Shown here piece after piece: positions 1 to 10,840 of a DNA stretch of 64,000 nt; within the stretch, counting starts at the first letter, position 1; each line of letters starts with the position of its first letter. Under the pieces are notes generated by a model. That model was given only the letters and a program-made list of their open reading frames with translations, was not told the origin of the DNA and did not search any database. Source of the stretch: Atriophallophorus winterbourni (lineage: Eukaryota > Platyhelminthes > Trematoda > Plagiorchiida > Microphallidae). The stretch is from the NCBI GenBank assembly GCA_013407085.1, contig JACCGJ010001503.1, positions 38,548 to 102,547 on the forward strand, written 5' to 3'. The position numbers were made by a program, and so were the translations under genes.

Positions 1-1006
1 TCCAACACGAGCGAGCCTTGTGTATTTCATCCACAAACCGCGACATCCCGCGCCAATTAAACAAATCTAATCTGCAAAATATTTCTAGTGTATCATGAGT
101 TCGGAACACAAATGGCTCCTCAGGTACACAACGGAACACTTTAATCCAATCATATGAATTGTCATAGCTATCACCTGTTGCCCCCATTTCGGCTGATTCA
201 CTGTCATGTGAACCAGGTTTACTATTTATTCGGGCTAAATAGGTGTAAGGTTTGCCAGGCTGGCTCTCCATTGTATCTGAATTAGTGTCGGAAAATTCAA
301 TCACAGAATCCGACTGAGCTAATTTACTGTCCGGTAACTCCTGAGCACAACTGACAACACAAACTTGAACATCCTTCAATTTTGCACCAACAGAAAGCAT
401 TTCTTGACAATTATTGATTCTAACAGGCTTCGCTATTGTATTTTTTAAGGAACATTTACACAACTGACCAAATCGACTCCAATCAATACGAGCTCGTCGA
501 GACACAAAGTCTGTGAGTTGCTGAAACGTAATTTCTAACCCCTCGCAGTATATAGCGCTCTTCAGATCAGCCCATTGTTGCCGGAACGCAGTCGGTATAA
601 TATGCACAATATACTGCAAAGTGTCACTTGCATTCAATATCGCCTGGCACTCCAATAGAGTGAGGGCAACCTGACATTTATGCATTGACGAAGCAAGGAT
701 CACGAAGCCTTCTGACTCGCAAATCAATCGTCGGGCCTCTTCCAATAACTCATCTAAAACTGAGTGGGCCACAAGACAAGGTAGACCTGAAGTTCGTTTA
801 TGACAGGTGCCATAATTTAATTTCAAGATTGTAGCTTTAGCAATCGCTAAATCTTGCTCCAATTCAAGTGCCCGTTTAGAAGGTGCACAGTTACAGTCGA
901 GTCCATGTATACCAACAGATGGAGATTCAAAATCGTCCGCACCATTGTGACTATCTTTCAGGGACCTAACCGAACCAAGCACTAAACTTGCTAAACGTTC
1001 AGGCAT
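1..1006 (-). CDS. BEL/Pao-like Gag polyprotein, partial (runs off the left edge)
   Basis: An uninterrupted minus-strand frame of about 335 codons starts at the ATG complementary to 1004-1006 and is still open at base 1. It starts MPERLASLVLGSV, has a Cys-containing segment near residue 40 (DCNCAPSKR), a helical stretch, then near residues 130-180 the block IIPTAFRQQWADL followed about 20 residues later by FVSRRARIDWSRFG. A 'LP..LR..W' motif followed by a 'F..FV..RARI' motif is typical of Gag of BEL/Pao LTR retrotransposons, a group known in flukes (for example Sinbad). The Gag would package element RNA. No zinc knuckle, protease or RT is visible before the edge. The assignment is from recalled family patterns; a lineage-specific host protein is the alternative. 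The length without stops argues that it is recent or conserved. Confidence 0.5.
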   Translation of the reverse strand, partial: MPERLASLVLGSVRSLKDSHNGADDFESPSVGIHGLDCNCAPSKRALELEQDLAIAKATILKLNYGTCHKRTSGLPCLVAHSVLDELLEEARRLICESEGFVILASSMHKCQVALTLLECQAILNASDTLQYIVHIIPTAFRQQWADLKSAIYCEGLEITFQQLTDFVSRRARIDWSRFGQLCKCSLKNTIAKPVRINNCQEMLSVGAKLKDVQVCVVSCAQELPDSKLAQSDSVIEFSDTNSDTMESQPGKPYTYLARINSKPGSHDSESAEMGATGDSYDNSYDWIKVFRCVPEEPFVFRTHDTLEIFCRLDLFNWRGMSRFVDEIHKARSCW

Positions 1007-1009
1007 CAC

Positions 1010-1920
1010 AGATGTACAACAATGACTTTAAAACATAAATTAAATGAACGTCACTGAGTGTTCAACAAAAATCTAGTGAAATGGATCAAGCTTCAAAGTT
1101 CCAATCCGCACAGATTCACTCTGATGATAGATTAGGTTCGTTCACCGATTTTGACGACGTAGCGGAGAGTCGACCAAGTTCAATACTGCTTCGATTGCAA
1201 CGAAACAAAAAGAGTATTTTCTACGGTTGAGACCAATACTGCGACAGTCAAGTCCAAATGTGACGCGAATCCAATTGAAACGATCCAAGTTGACCACTGT
1301 AATTTCTCCGGTTGAGAAAATACGTTACAAATCAAAAGTCGAATTGTTGCAAATCCAAGTTGAGTACTGTAACGTCTGTGACGTGAATAACGCGTATTCC
1401 ACGCGTTTCTTAGTTCGACAAATTCAAAACCACAATTCGGATGTTATACGGTACTATAATTAGAAACAATTACAACAACAATAATTATACAAACCTCAAC
1501 TTTATAGGAACTTACAGCAAACAGTGGAGCCAAAATACTCCAGAATCAATTATATCAAATGCAAACAAGTTCAATCACGACCTGAGATATAAATAGAATG
1601 AAAGGAGTTACCAAAATTGAGGTCCAAAATGTCTATCAAAGACAAGACACCCAAAAGTGGTGTCAAAATACAAGTGCCCAAAATGGCAACCAAATTCAAC
1701 AACAATGACCGACAATGGCCTCAACAATTAATTAAAACAAAAGGTTCACCAAATATGTGAACAGACGATTTCCATTAAGACAAATACAAAAAGCAAAGTT
1801 TAAGTTCTAAATTTTGAAGAGAAAACAAAGAAAACCCAAATTCAAGTCACAAAAATCGGTATTGTATAAAAGTAGAAAGTAGAAAGGAAAAGGAAGAATT
1901 TAAAAGCTATATAACACTTA
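1010..1920. other. AT-rich region with no recognised gene
   Basis: This is the leader of the BEL/Pao-like frame and then low-complexity A-rich sequence. The stretch 1620-1860 is dense in 'ccaaaat' and 'aac' motifs. The first coding exon of the BAR gene was looked for here and up to 3333 but not found. Confidence 0.4.
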
Positions 1921-2168
1921 ACATGTCTCTTACAATGTGCAATTGTGGAACAGTTTACCTACTCATGTGGTACAATCTGGAACCGTTGAAGTTTTTAAGA
2001 AATCACTAGATATGCACATGGACAAGTATGTTTTTTGTTTGACAATGATCCAACAATATTTTGATATTTTTCACCATCCGACCGGATGTACATTTTTGTG
2101 GGTCTTGTAAAGCATGGCTTTTCACCTGCATATATTCTATGAATAAATCTATGAATAAACCTACATTA
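1920..2168 (+). mobile_element. 3' tail of a non-LTR retrotransposon (RT C-terminus and 3' repeat)
   Basis: Frame 1936-2040 reads VQLWNSLPTHVVQSGTVEVF and continues KKSLDMHMDKY. This is the 'WN.LP..VV....V..FK..LD' signature found at the extreme C-terminus of many non-LTR reverse transcriptase ORFs. About 100 bp downstream the element ends in a short tandem repeat (ctatgaataaa twice, about 2138-2163), as expected for a target-primed 3' end. The rest of the element is absent, so this is a 5'-truncated dead copy. Confidence 0.6.
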
Positions 2169-2169
2169 A

Positions 2170-2247
2170 TCAATACATGCTGTGTAATTCGAGTGAGCGT
2201 GGTTTCTTCTCACTTCCATTCTTGGGTAGGTTATTTCATTCATTACA
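2170..2247 (+). repeat. Fragment of a short Gypsy-type LTR (3' half)
   Basis: The segment around 2180-2247 closely matches 58330-58426, the 3' half of the LTR that ends the Gypsy element near 58 kb. Both contain 'gtaattcga', 'gagcgtggttt', 'ttctcactt' and end in cattaca. It is an LTR remnant inserted between two non-LTR fragments. The 5' half, with the TGTGG terminus, is missing. Confidence 0.55.
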
Positions 2248-2640
2248 ATGTCTCGAAATGGTCCAGCGTCATGCGACTAGGATGTTTGGGGGTCAGGCAG
2301 AAAAATCATATGGGGCATGATTCAAGGACATCGATCTGTTCTCACTAAAAAAACAGCGGATGAGAAGCGACCTAATACAATCATTCAAGATTCTAAAGGG
2401 TATTACAAGTGATAATATTACTGAAATACTTAAACTTGCCCCTAAGGCAGCCACAAGATGTAATTCTATGAAACTTCTTAATAGTAGGCCCAGGTTGCGG
2501 GCCGTGAGCAATTTTTTCAGAAAACATGTGGTCAATTTCTGGAACAAGCTCCCAGTTTGTATAGTAAATCTCTCAAATGTGTGGAGCTTTAAAAGAGAAT
2601 CGTACGAGAAATAGCCTACCATATTTCCGCACATTGTCTA
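2248..2640 (+). mobile_element. RT C-terminal fragment of a second non-LTR element
   Basis: One frame around 2262-2614 reads VQRHATRMFG, then KKQRMRSDLIQSFKILKG, then NFFRKHVVNFWNKLP. These are the 'VQRRATRM', 'RRLRGDLI..FKI..G' and 'FF..RVV..WN.LP' blocks of the region after the RT palm in non-LTR elements. It has a stop near 2299 and lacks the catalytic domain, so it is a degraded tail. The antisense open frame at 2293-2634 is a shadow. Confidence 0.6.
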
Positions 2641-2699
2641 TTAAATAACTTAAAAACAAAAAAACGTATTGTTACATTTTTATTATCTGATATCTGTAA

Positions 2700-2765
2700 A
2701 GGCCTTGGCAACCTGACAGCATTTTAGCCCACATGCAGTTTATGATTGTGTATCACTTTTCATGA
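2700..2765 (-). repeat. SINE-like interspersed repeat, diverged copy
   Basis: 'ggcaacctgacag..tttagcccac.tgcagtt..tgattgtg' matches the family at 7845, 8851, 10273 and 11798, in the same orientation as the 11798 copy. It is truncated and more diverged than those. Confidence 0.45.
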
Positions 2766-2811
2766 ATCATACATTGTTCACGCATATTATTGCATTGTTT
2801 CATGAATAGCT

Positions 2812-3170
2812 GACCTCTCACCGTGCTGGTGAAGAGAAACCCTACCTTACTTTCCAGATATTCGGAAACAAGAACGTGTGAAAAGTATGAACTGTATACT
2901 GGATATCTAAGTGCCGAGTGCTCAACCGCATAAGTCGAAAGAAATCTGTGCGCGTGATTAGCTTTTAGCCACCATCAGCCCTCTGCAACTTGAACTTGGA
3001 CTTTATTTTTTTATTTATTATTTATTTAGATGGAAACAAGTCCGTAGGAAACATACGACCAGTATACCTAATATCAAAGTGACGGATGCTCAACCGCATG
3101 CCGTTGAAAGGAATATGTGTCGGTGATTAACTTTTATCCACATTCAGCCATATGCAACACGAACTTGAAA
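2812..3170. repeat. Hairpin repeat followed by a diverged tandem duplication (about 168-bp period)
   Basis: 2815-2860 holds a small hairpin (tcaccgtgctggtga) with downstream sequence matching 26447-26500. After it a block is repeated: 'gtgctcaaccgcat' at about 2918 and 'atgctcaaccgcat' at about 3086, each followed by similar text to 'tgcaac..gaactt' (about 2985 and 3150). The two units are diverged, so the duplication is old or the units are separate insertions. Confidence 0.5.
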
Positions 3171-3333
3171 TAATAAAATATATACATATTTGAGGTAGTT
3201 AAAACTTGGCGGTATTTTAAAACCTATTGTGTTATTCCGGGATGACGACCAAGTTCACTTCGGATGTATCCAATTTTTTTAATAGGACTCTACAAGTTAG
3301 TGTTTCTTTTCCTTATTTTTTTAACTTATCTAG

Positions 3334-3475
3334 AAAGCAGAGGAAGCTTTCGCGACTAGTGAAAAGACTCCTATAGATCATACCGTTGAAAATTTGTCAA
3401 AAGAATGTCAAATACGTCAGAAATGGGCAAACAATTTAGTGAACATGGCTGATGCCATAGCAGAACCAAATCTAG
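3334..3475 (+). CDS. Endophilin-B-like BAR protein, exon (BAR helix 1 region)
   Basis: This is the first recognised coding exon of a plus-strand gene. A pyrimidine-rich tract ending in tctag precedes it and gtatgg follows. It encodes KAEEAFATSEKTPIDHTVEN then LSKECQIRQKWANNLVNMAD and AIAEPNL, aligning with the early BAR segment of endophilin-B (SH3GLB) where a Glu-Lys-Thr block leads into the first long helix and a 'LLQPNP' turn. Endophilin-B proteins dimerise through their BAR domain and bend membranes on mitochondria, endosomes and autophagosomes. The exon starts in phase 0 and leaves one base. The preceding exon, which should carry the start codon and the amphipathic N-terminal helix, was not found in the window. 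Confidence 0.7.
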
Positions 3476-4141
3476 GTATGGAATTTCGATGCTTTATTGA
3501 GGCATCACAATTGTATTGTTCGAATTTTTCAGATGCTAACTAGCATGTTCAACGAATTTTCCCGGTCTTAGAAAGAAAAAGCTTCGAAATAGCTGTACAA
3601 TTTTCGAACCTACTTAACACATGTTAAAATTCATGAGCAATGTTTCCATATAAGTTTTCACTGCTTTTTGACAGGATTTGGAAACATTCAGTTCGTCTGC
3701 CTTTCATCAGTAATTCTATGAATAATTTTTAAACAGTAATCATAATTACGTTATATTGAAATTTTACACATATTTAAACACGAAAAATTAGATTTTTTGG
3801 TCAACACAATATTTTAATTAATATATTTCAGGAGCGATAACTCAACCTCATCACCCTTTTCGACTTCTCAATTGAAAGTAATTCAAATTCCAAGTTTTAT
3901 GGTCTATGAAGCGAATAAATTACAGTAACCATAAATTTCATGTCGAACAAACTCTGTTGTATAGTCTGGTCACTAGTTTTGTCTCACGGTTGTATACGCG
4001 TTGCAGCAAAGCCGCTTCCTTTTGTAATCATGGCTACCATGCTGATTTTCTTTGACCAAAAAAATAATTGGTAAATCTTCTTTACGGAACATCGCATTTT
4101 TGTATGTGATCCAATACAAACGTTTTTATTTATATGCTCAG

Positions 4142-4267
4142 CCAACCGGGTGGAAGATAAGATGCTCCAAACAATGGATCGAAAAAAAGCACGCACAAGC
4201 GAATACTCCAAACTTGGTGACGTATTCGTGTCGATCAGTGAACGAATTGATCAAAGATCCTCGCATG
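4142..4267 (+). CDS. Endophilin-B-like BAR protein, exon (helix 1/2 insert region)
   Basis: Acceptor tatatgctcag, donor gttcgt (weak but GT). It begins with two bases completing Ala and reads NRVEDKMLQTMDRKKARTSE then YSKLGDVFVSISERIDQRSS and H plus one base. This corresponds to the endophilin-B stretch 'NARIEEFVYEKLDRK...LG.YMIDAG.EFGPG'. Its length of 126 nt fits the phases on both sides exactly. The plus-strand open frame at 4052-4366 is in another frame and is spurious. Confidence 0.65.
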
Positions 4268-4456
4268 GTTCGTTTTCAAATTCCGACGACAATTTTCACA
4301 AATGATATTTTTATTTATGACATATTCATATTCTGCTTGAAAAATTTCGTCAAAATATTTACATAAATTTTATTATTTTTATTTTTTATTAACTTTTTTA
4401 TTAAAATTGTCAACTAACTAATTGTCCCTAAATTGCAATATTCTGTTCAAAAACAG

Positions 4457-4590
4457 GAGCTGCTTTGAACAAAGCTGGACAATGTGAAACATTCATTGGA
4501 ACTGCTAGACAAGAACTTCAACAAGCCATCGATTCCACATACGCGGCTTGGCTACGCAGTTACTTGCAAAACTACTGCAGACCAGCAACT
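4457..4590 (+). CDS. Endophilin-B-like BAR protein, exon (BAR helix 2)
   Basis: Acceptor aaaacag, donor gtgagc. It reads (G)AALNKAGQCETFIGTARQEL then QQAIDSTYAAWLRSYLQNYC and RPAT. It aligns with the endophilin-B block 'GNALIKCGE...IGTADRELI' and the helix ending 'FLTPLRNFIEGDYKTI', the best-conserved part of the match. It leaves phase 0 for the next exon. Confidence 0.75.
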
Positions 4591-4599
4591 GTGAGCTAG

Positions 4600-6850
4600 A
4601 ATTTCATCTTGGATTTTTTAACACGCTAATGACTCCAATATTATTTAATGTTACATTACATGGATATGTTTTGTTTGTTCATTGAACATTTTTTTGAGCC
4701 TAAACACGGTGTGCATCTCAGGCAAATATTTTCGTACTAATCACTGCCCTGCATGATTCTGCATTCAGATTCGGAAGTAACATTTTCTTCCACAACTTTC
4801 AAAATGATATACGGTATACGCGATGTTCATGCAATGTTCTCATGCAATCAGCTTTACGCGCGTCATGTCCAAGTTTGTTACTTCAATGTCTCTAGCGCCA
4901 TACCTAGTACGAGGAATCACGAAAGCAATAACACGAAACAAGATTCCATCGCGGTATGGGATGTGCTGATCACATATTCACTCGCAGGTTAGCCATAGAA
5001 CATCAGCACGCATATCGGCAACTCACTGTAGCGAAACGTTTGATTATGGGGAGCCTTTGATTCGGTTGTTAGAAACACATTGTGTAGCACCTTATTTCAA
5101 ATGGTATCCCTCAAAGGCACGGGGACATATTTAGGAAAGAATAGCTCAATAGGTATAGGTGCGCCAGTGTATACATTAGCCTGTCAGTCGAATTTCTTTT
5201 AGTCATTAGTGCGCGAAAAACGTGTCCAATCTCCCCATTTTTGTTCAATGTTTAAGTGGTGCCATAATAAGGCATTTAGTACAGACCTAGCACCACTCAG
5301 AACTCAGGTAGACTGTTCTAGGTATATGTTTTGGTTAAAATGTTGAAAACGTCGTTTTCCTTTTTGATCTATGCTTAGGATACTTTGGATCGACTATGCA
5401 GTATCTTATCATCATCTGGAGTACGGTTCGCACGTTTCAAGTGTAAATCCCTTTTATAGAATACAGAAACTGCACTAAAATTGAATAATGAAGAACTCAC
5501 GACTGTATACTGTTATACCTATATGGGTGAATGTATTACCAGTAACGCTCGCTTTTATAAAGTTGATGCTGTTCACATTTACAGAGCTACAGCAGCCTTT
5601 CGTAAACTGGGTGAATTGTAGCGTTAAAGAGGCTTGTTTTTAAAGATCAAAAGGATATGTGGCGACAGTTTGCACGATTTTACTGTACGCATGTGATATC
5701 TGATGACATAGTGAAAGGATGTAACACATCGTCTGCAGGTATTACTTGTCACCATCGGATTCGTAACGCAACTATTTGTAGCAGATGTCAAAAAACAATT
5801 TAACGTGCATAGACCTTGCTGGTTATGCCACGTTTCGCAAATGGGAAATCATTGGCTTACCGAATAGGTTATCCTTGTCACCTTCACTTACGAATAAGGT
5901 CCTGGCTAGTATCCGAACTGCCGCATTTAGACGACGGCCTCGAATCACAGCCTGGTTGAATAAGGAGGCAACTCGTCTCCCTAATTAAGGTCTGCGAGAT
6001 CAGACTCAACCGTGGTTATTCACTTTCCCATATGTAACTCAAAATCGCATTTAATGGCGGTTATATGTGCATTTTCTTGGAATATTCGATTTATTTTGTA
6101 TGTATTCTATTTGAATAAAGTGGAAATCTCGCGATGTTTCATGAAGCTGAAAGCTGCAAAGAAGCTGTCCTACTCCACTCGTTCACAAAACGTGATTATA
6201 TGCGTTTTCAATTCCAGATGTAGCCAGCCCAGCTCTGTTCATCTGTGCTTTTTCTTCTTAACATTTCGCAGCCTTTTAATTTCCAACATTTCCCGTCTGT
6301 AGGATTTTATACACTCAGATTGTATTACAATAAATAATTGGGTATATACAACCACTTTGATGTTGTCCATGATGGTTCATTAAAATAAACGCGTACATAC
6401 GGATTTCATTCACTGCTAAACATTGTCTTAAACTCTCCGTGAAAGCTAGCAAATCGATTGTACTATAAAATATTTTACCCTTTGCTTTTACTCAATTACA
6501 TTCAACAACATTAGTAAAAACGTCCGCACTACATTCTTGTGCGTAATAACAAATAACACATCTATTTACGATTTTGACCAACTCGTGAATTAAGCTATTG
6601 GTTTTGAAATTTTAACCATTTAATAGAAATTCTTTTGCCAAGACTAATTTGTTGTCTAGCATTTACTGAACGACTGCTTTTAAAAAATTGCGATAACTTT
6701 TGCAAAACATCGTAACAAGCAATCATTAATTTCTACACACTAACCTTTCGGCGTTACTTATCTTTATACCAGCATTGTTGCCGTTTCCATGTAATATAAA
6801 AAGTTATTATAAAATGTCTCAGTTACATTTTGGCACACATTTTTCTGATT
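4600..6850. other. Intron of the BAR gene, no further coding signal
   Basis: No repeat match to other parts of the window and no exon-like segment with good splice sites was recognised. Open frames of 67-96 codons here lack family features. Confidence 0.4.
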
Positions 6851-6852
6851 AG

Positions 6853-6945
6853 ATCGAACGAGAAAAACTTGAAGATGCTCGTTTGGATTTGGATCGAGCT
6901 AAGACTTTACTGAAACGTGCAGGAAATGATCAAGGCAAAAAAATG
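6853..6945 (+). CDS. Endophilin-B-like BAR protein, exon (31 codons)
   Basis: Acceptor tctgattag, donor gtgagt. It encodes IEREKLEDARLDLDRAKTLL followed by KRAGNDQGKKM, matching 'ERKLLQNKRLDLDAAKTRLKKAK' of endophilin-B, the RLDLD...K helix of the BAR domain. It is exactly 93 nt, phase 0 to 0, the same size as the next two coding segments. Confidence 0.75.
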
Positions 6946-7403
6946 GTGAGTAAATTCATCTAGCGCAGTGCAGTTTGTTAAAGTTTCTGAATCAAGCTTT
7001 TCGTGATTTAGAAGAAAAAGAAGAAAAACTATGCTTTATTTACGAATAAAATTAATTTATCCGCACAAATGTCTAAAATACAATGAACGAACGGAAGATA
7101 CACTTTATAGTGTTGTGGAAAACTTTGGATTGCCAGCAACATGATAGTGATTGACGAAATTTCATCCGGCCAGATAGTTTCCAATCACGCTTCTCCAGGA
7201 TTCAGTAGATTTTTCTGCAACTGGCGAGGCGAAAATATAGTTGATATGTTAACTATTTTCGAAATGATTCACATACGTAAGTTTAGTAAACGTTTGTTGA
7301 AAGCAATTTAATATTCCCAGAGAAAACCCTCAAAATTCTTACCACAACTGTTAAGAAAGTACAGTGATCATCCACGTCACATTTCGTTAGAATGTATGAA
7401 ATG

Positions 7404-7606
<203 letters not shown>

Positions 7607-7844
7607 AATGATAACTTGAATCTTGATGATTTAATTTCTGATTAATTTAATCTCTAGTATCATGGAAATACGGATGTTTCAACTTTCATAAAGAAAGGCA
7701 CTCATCGCGATTGATAAAATAGTAATAGCAGATCGATCGTATAAAGTTAAACTTTCTAGCGTTAGAAAACGAAACTGTTAATACTAGTTGTAAGATTGTA
7801 ACATTATTCTCAAAGCACCCAAAAGCAGAATATAGAATGATATG

Positions 7845-7945
7845 GTATGAAAGCACAATCCTGATCCAGGCAAAGTGCCGCACAGCCAGAGACTGCACGT
7901 GGGCTAGGATACCGTCAGGTTGCCCAGGCCTAGACAAATTTGAGG
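7845..7945 (-). repeat. SINE-like repeat, copy 1
   Basis: A block of about 95 bp beginning tgaaagcacaa, containing 'caggcaaagtgccgcacag', 'ctgcacgtgggcta' and 'gtcaggttgcccaggcctag'. At least four similar copies are in the window. Here the flank is 'tatgatatggta', a weak form of the TATG-type microsatellite adjoining other copies. The strand is drawn so that the microsatellite is the 3' tail. Confidence 0.6.
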
Positions 7946-8063
7946 AATAAAAAATAACAGGAAGCTGAAATGTGATCTGTGAAAACGTTTGCGCTCAACA
8001 ATATCGACGTCCTCGGTACCAAGATTGCTATTACTGCGAAAGTATTTTTCAATCTTTGTATAG

Positions 8064-8156
8064 AAACTGGAACAGCAAGTCACAGAAGCACAAATGTTGT
8101 TCGACCGTCAAGTGGACGTAACCAAACAAGAGTTGCAACGATGTATCGATGAGTTT
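8064..8156 (+). CDS. Endophilin-B-like BAR protein, exon (31 codons)
   Basis: Acceptor ttgtatag, donor gtaagt. It encodes KLEQQVTEAQMLFDRQVDVT then KQELQRCIDEF. This fits the endophilin-B segment 'EQELRITQSEFDRQAEITRLLLEGI', with the diagnostic FDRQ motif. 93 nt, phase 0 to 0. Confidence 0.75.
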
Positions 8157-8807
8157 GTAAGTTTCTCTTGTTTCATTGCTTTTCTATTCTTTTACCATAA
8201 CTGATGATGCGCATCTCATTAAAATGTCGTTCCTATGTTCCGGGGTGTTGTGTGATTACACAACCGGATTAAGAAGTGATAATCGTTCACAGCGATATGC
8301 AGTACCAATTAGTTTGTATTGCTTTTAATTTTTCTATAATTTGATCTCAGCGGCTAGCAGTCGCATCACTTTTTCTCAGTTCAAAACTGAAAGTGTAGAA
8401 TTTGTTTTACAATTTGCTTACCAATAGTAACACTTTAAGTTTCGTGCCGTTGCACCCTAATTCACAAGGCTTGATATATCATTATCCATCAAAATCTGCT
8501 TCCTTGCTACATGGGTTCGTTTGGCTGTGGCAATCGTGCCTAACCCGAGAATCTACTTGAAGCAGGCTATTTATTGTCCTCCGTTGGTCGATATCGACCA
8601 ATAATATAACTAGCTATCTGTGACGTCAGTGTAGAACTGGTCGATAGCTTAGCTAAACTTTTCAGTTGTAACTCTGCTTCCGGTTGTATTGTGGACGACA
8701 TCTCACCGCGTGAACGCCAAACCTGTGTTGTGTTCGCTAACCCTTACCATTCATAGTGACAATAGATGTCCTGCTCCATACTTCGAGGTAATTCTGGGTT
8801 TTAATGG

Positions 8808-8849
<42 letters not shown>
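8808..8849. repeat. (CT)n(AT)n microsatellite
   Basis: ctctctctct followed by about 28 bp of alternating AT, directly abutting the tgaaagcac end of the SINE-like copy 2. The tract is probably the tail of that repeat. Confidence 0.85.
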
Positions 8850-8851
<2 letters not shown>

Positions 8852-8945
8852 GAAAGCACTAGCCTGATGCAGGCAAAGTGCCGCACAGTCATACTGCACG
8901 TGGGCTAAGATACTGTCAGGTTGCCCAGGCTTAGACAGATATTGG
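8850..8945 (-). repeat. SINE-like repeat, copy 2
   Basis: Same block as the 7845 copy (tgaaagcac, 'aggcaaagtgccgcacagt', 'gtcaggttgcccaggctta') with a few base differences. It is bordered by the (AT)n tract on the left. Confidence 0.65.
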
Positions 8946-9140
8946 AAAATAGAAATAGAAGTGGCTTTGAGAATCCATCGTGTTTCAGCATGCAGCTCAC
9001 TACCGGTTGCAATTCAATTTAGCACGGTGATAGCCGCACAGCACAAAGTACTTTACGAATGCACATCCGTGGTCAACATATACTTGTCAAGTTTAGCCTT
9101 GACCGTGTTCAGGCTTGATGCACAAATAGTGTATACTAAA
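8946..9140 (-). mobile_element. CR1-like element, 3' end remnant
   Basis: Minus-strand frame 9125-9052 reads ICASSLNTVKAKLDKYMLTT then DVHS and a stop. This matches the C-terminus of the CR1 copy at 62.5 kb ('ICATSLNMFKAELDKYML'). Bases 9070-9120 are nearly identical to 62550-62605. Only the last codons and part of the 3' UTR remain. Confidence 0.65.
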
Positions 9141-10102
9141 GGTCAAATGTACAAAGCTGTCGTTCTTGCGACTCTCTTTGTGGTTGCAGCTAGTTTCCAT
9201 TATTGTCTTGGCGCTTGTTGTTACGGTTTTACTACCATACAGTAAGTAGTTAGCTACTCACCTGGTATAACAGGCCAAAATAATAAACGGGAAATGTGAA
9301 AATTTTCAGTTAAAATCAACAGGCCAGTTCTTTCCTTCGTAATAAGAAAAGAGTGTTTCATAGGGTGACGGAAATCAGCTCACAACCAGTAGTGGTGTTT
9401 AAGTGCTGTGAATATGAGGATCACAATACATTGAATCCAATTATTACTGAGCAACTAGCTAAATCTCATCACTTTACCACGCACGTCTCTGCTCCTAAAT
9501 CAGACTCATGATTTCACAATCGATGCCTCGATCCATGATGTTTTCGCGACATGTAGATCGAGAGAGCTGGGCAAAACACAAGCTTCTTATTTCCGTAGAC
9601 TTACTCATTGGTTTTGGATTCCGTTTTCGAATGACATAAATGTTTACAAAAATTATTTAGTACTATAAATATAGCGAACTAGAATAAGAATCGTTGAAAG
9701 ATTTGTTCGTTTCCCGCTGGTTCGATTGGCGACGGAACGTTATCCATTGTTGCCTGGATATCGCGATGGCCTGCCAAACGACCAAGTTACAACTCTACCC
9801 ATTTTTACGTTCTGAAAATTAGTAGATTTTAAACACTATCGAAACTCGTTTTACATTTTTAGTGTGTTGCGTCGTATATAGGTCCTATCCATAACCGTGT
9901 TATGCTTACTGTTGCAACTACCATTCAAATCCACTCTTGTGACCCTAATTTTCCGATGACTTTGTTAAATTAATCATGGTGAAACTCATCCTTCTTATCA
10001 TCCGTCTGCACAGTGCTGCACCACTCATGTCAATGATGTATTGCTTTGTTTAAAAAATGCTGTTTTGTACCACAAACTCGCGTCTCACATCAAATATTAC
10101 AG

Positions 10103-10195
10103 GATAAGCACAGGGATGCTCTCAGACAATTGTTGCTTGCTCAGCGTGATTATCACGAGAAATGCGTGAAGGCAGTCGAGGCGGCTTTAAATTGA
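10103..10195 (+). CDS. Endophilin-B-like BAR protein, last coding exon of this isoform
   Basis: Acceptor atattacag. It encodes DKHRDALRQLLLAQRDYHEK then CVKAVEAALN and a TGA (10193-10195). It matches the last BAR helix of endophilin-B ('HLRCL..FV.AQ..YYAQCY..ML'). The family then continues through a linker to a C-terminal SH3 domain, but here translation stops. A consensus donor (gtgagt, 10200) lies four bases after the stop, so the exon may continue as 3' UTR or an alternative isoform may use another junction. The six recognised exons sum to 681 nt, or 226 residues plus stop. Confidence 0.65.
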   Translation, partial: DKHRDALRQLLLAQRDYHEKCVKAVEAALN

Positions 10196-10250
10196 GAAAG
10201 TGAGTTCATGCGTGTGCTTTTGTTCACTTTTCCGTATGTTCATGCCACAT

Positions 10251-10275
10251 GGGTAATGTATGTATGTATGTATGA
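10251..10275. repeat. (ATGT)n microsatellite
   Basis: taatgtatgtatgtatgtatg, immediately next to SINE-like copy 3. Confidence 0.8.
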
Positions 10276-10361
10276 AAGCACAAGTCGCAAAGTGCCGCAC
10301 AGTTAGAGACTGCGCATGGGCTAAGATACTGTCTGGTTGCCCAAGCCTAGACAGATATGAC
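10273..10361 (-). repeat. SINE-like repeat, copy 3 (small internal deletion)
   Basis: 'tgaaagcacaagt', then a roughly 9-bp deletion relative to other copies, then 'cgcaaagtgccgcacagtta' and 'ggttgcccaagcctagacag'. It lies about 75 bp after the stop of the BAR gene, so it would be in its 3' UTR or next intron. The TATG repeat abuts its left end. Confidence 0.65.
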
Positions 10362-10840
10362 AAACGAAATAGAAAGAAAATAGAAATGGTATGAGACTCT
10401 ACATGGGTAAACATGCTGTCGAGTTCCAATGAGGTTTTGGCCGTGAATCAAGGAGTGTGAATTTCATGGGATTTGCTACACTAACGCAGCATCATGCTGA
10501 TCTGTTACAACCGAGGCAATCAATGTTTACTTTGGTTTCAGATGCAAATGAAGCAAGAGCATGTTTAGCAACGCAATGTTTTCGCTTACTGACCAATTTC
10601 GATTCACATTGCTTGCCAAAATGGATATACCCTTGTCGTTTTTCGAATTTTTGTGATGCTTGGAACAAAATATTCTACACTGCTGCATTTATGTACTACT
10701 TGGACACCATTTTCTAACAAATAATGGGCTGCCATGTAAAACAGGTGGTAATCATTTAGACACTGTTTTGTCCAGGGATATGGAGATGCCACAATTTAAT
10801 GTTTACTAATCGATTGGAATATGTTTGGGACCGATCGTTT

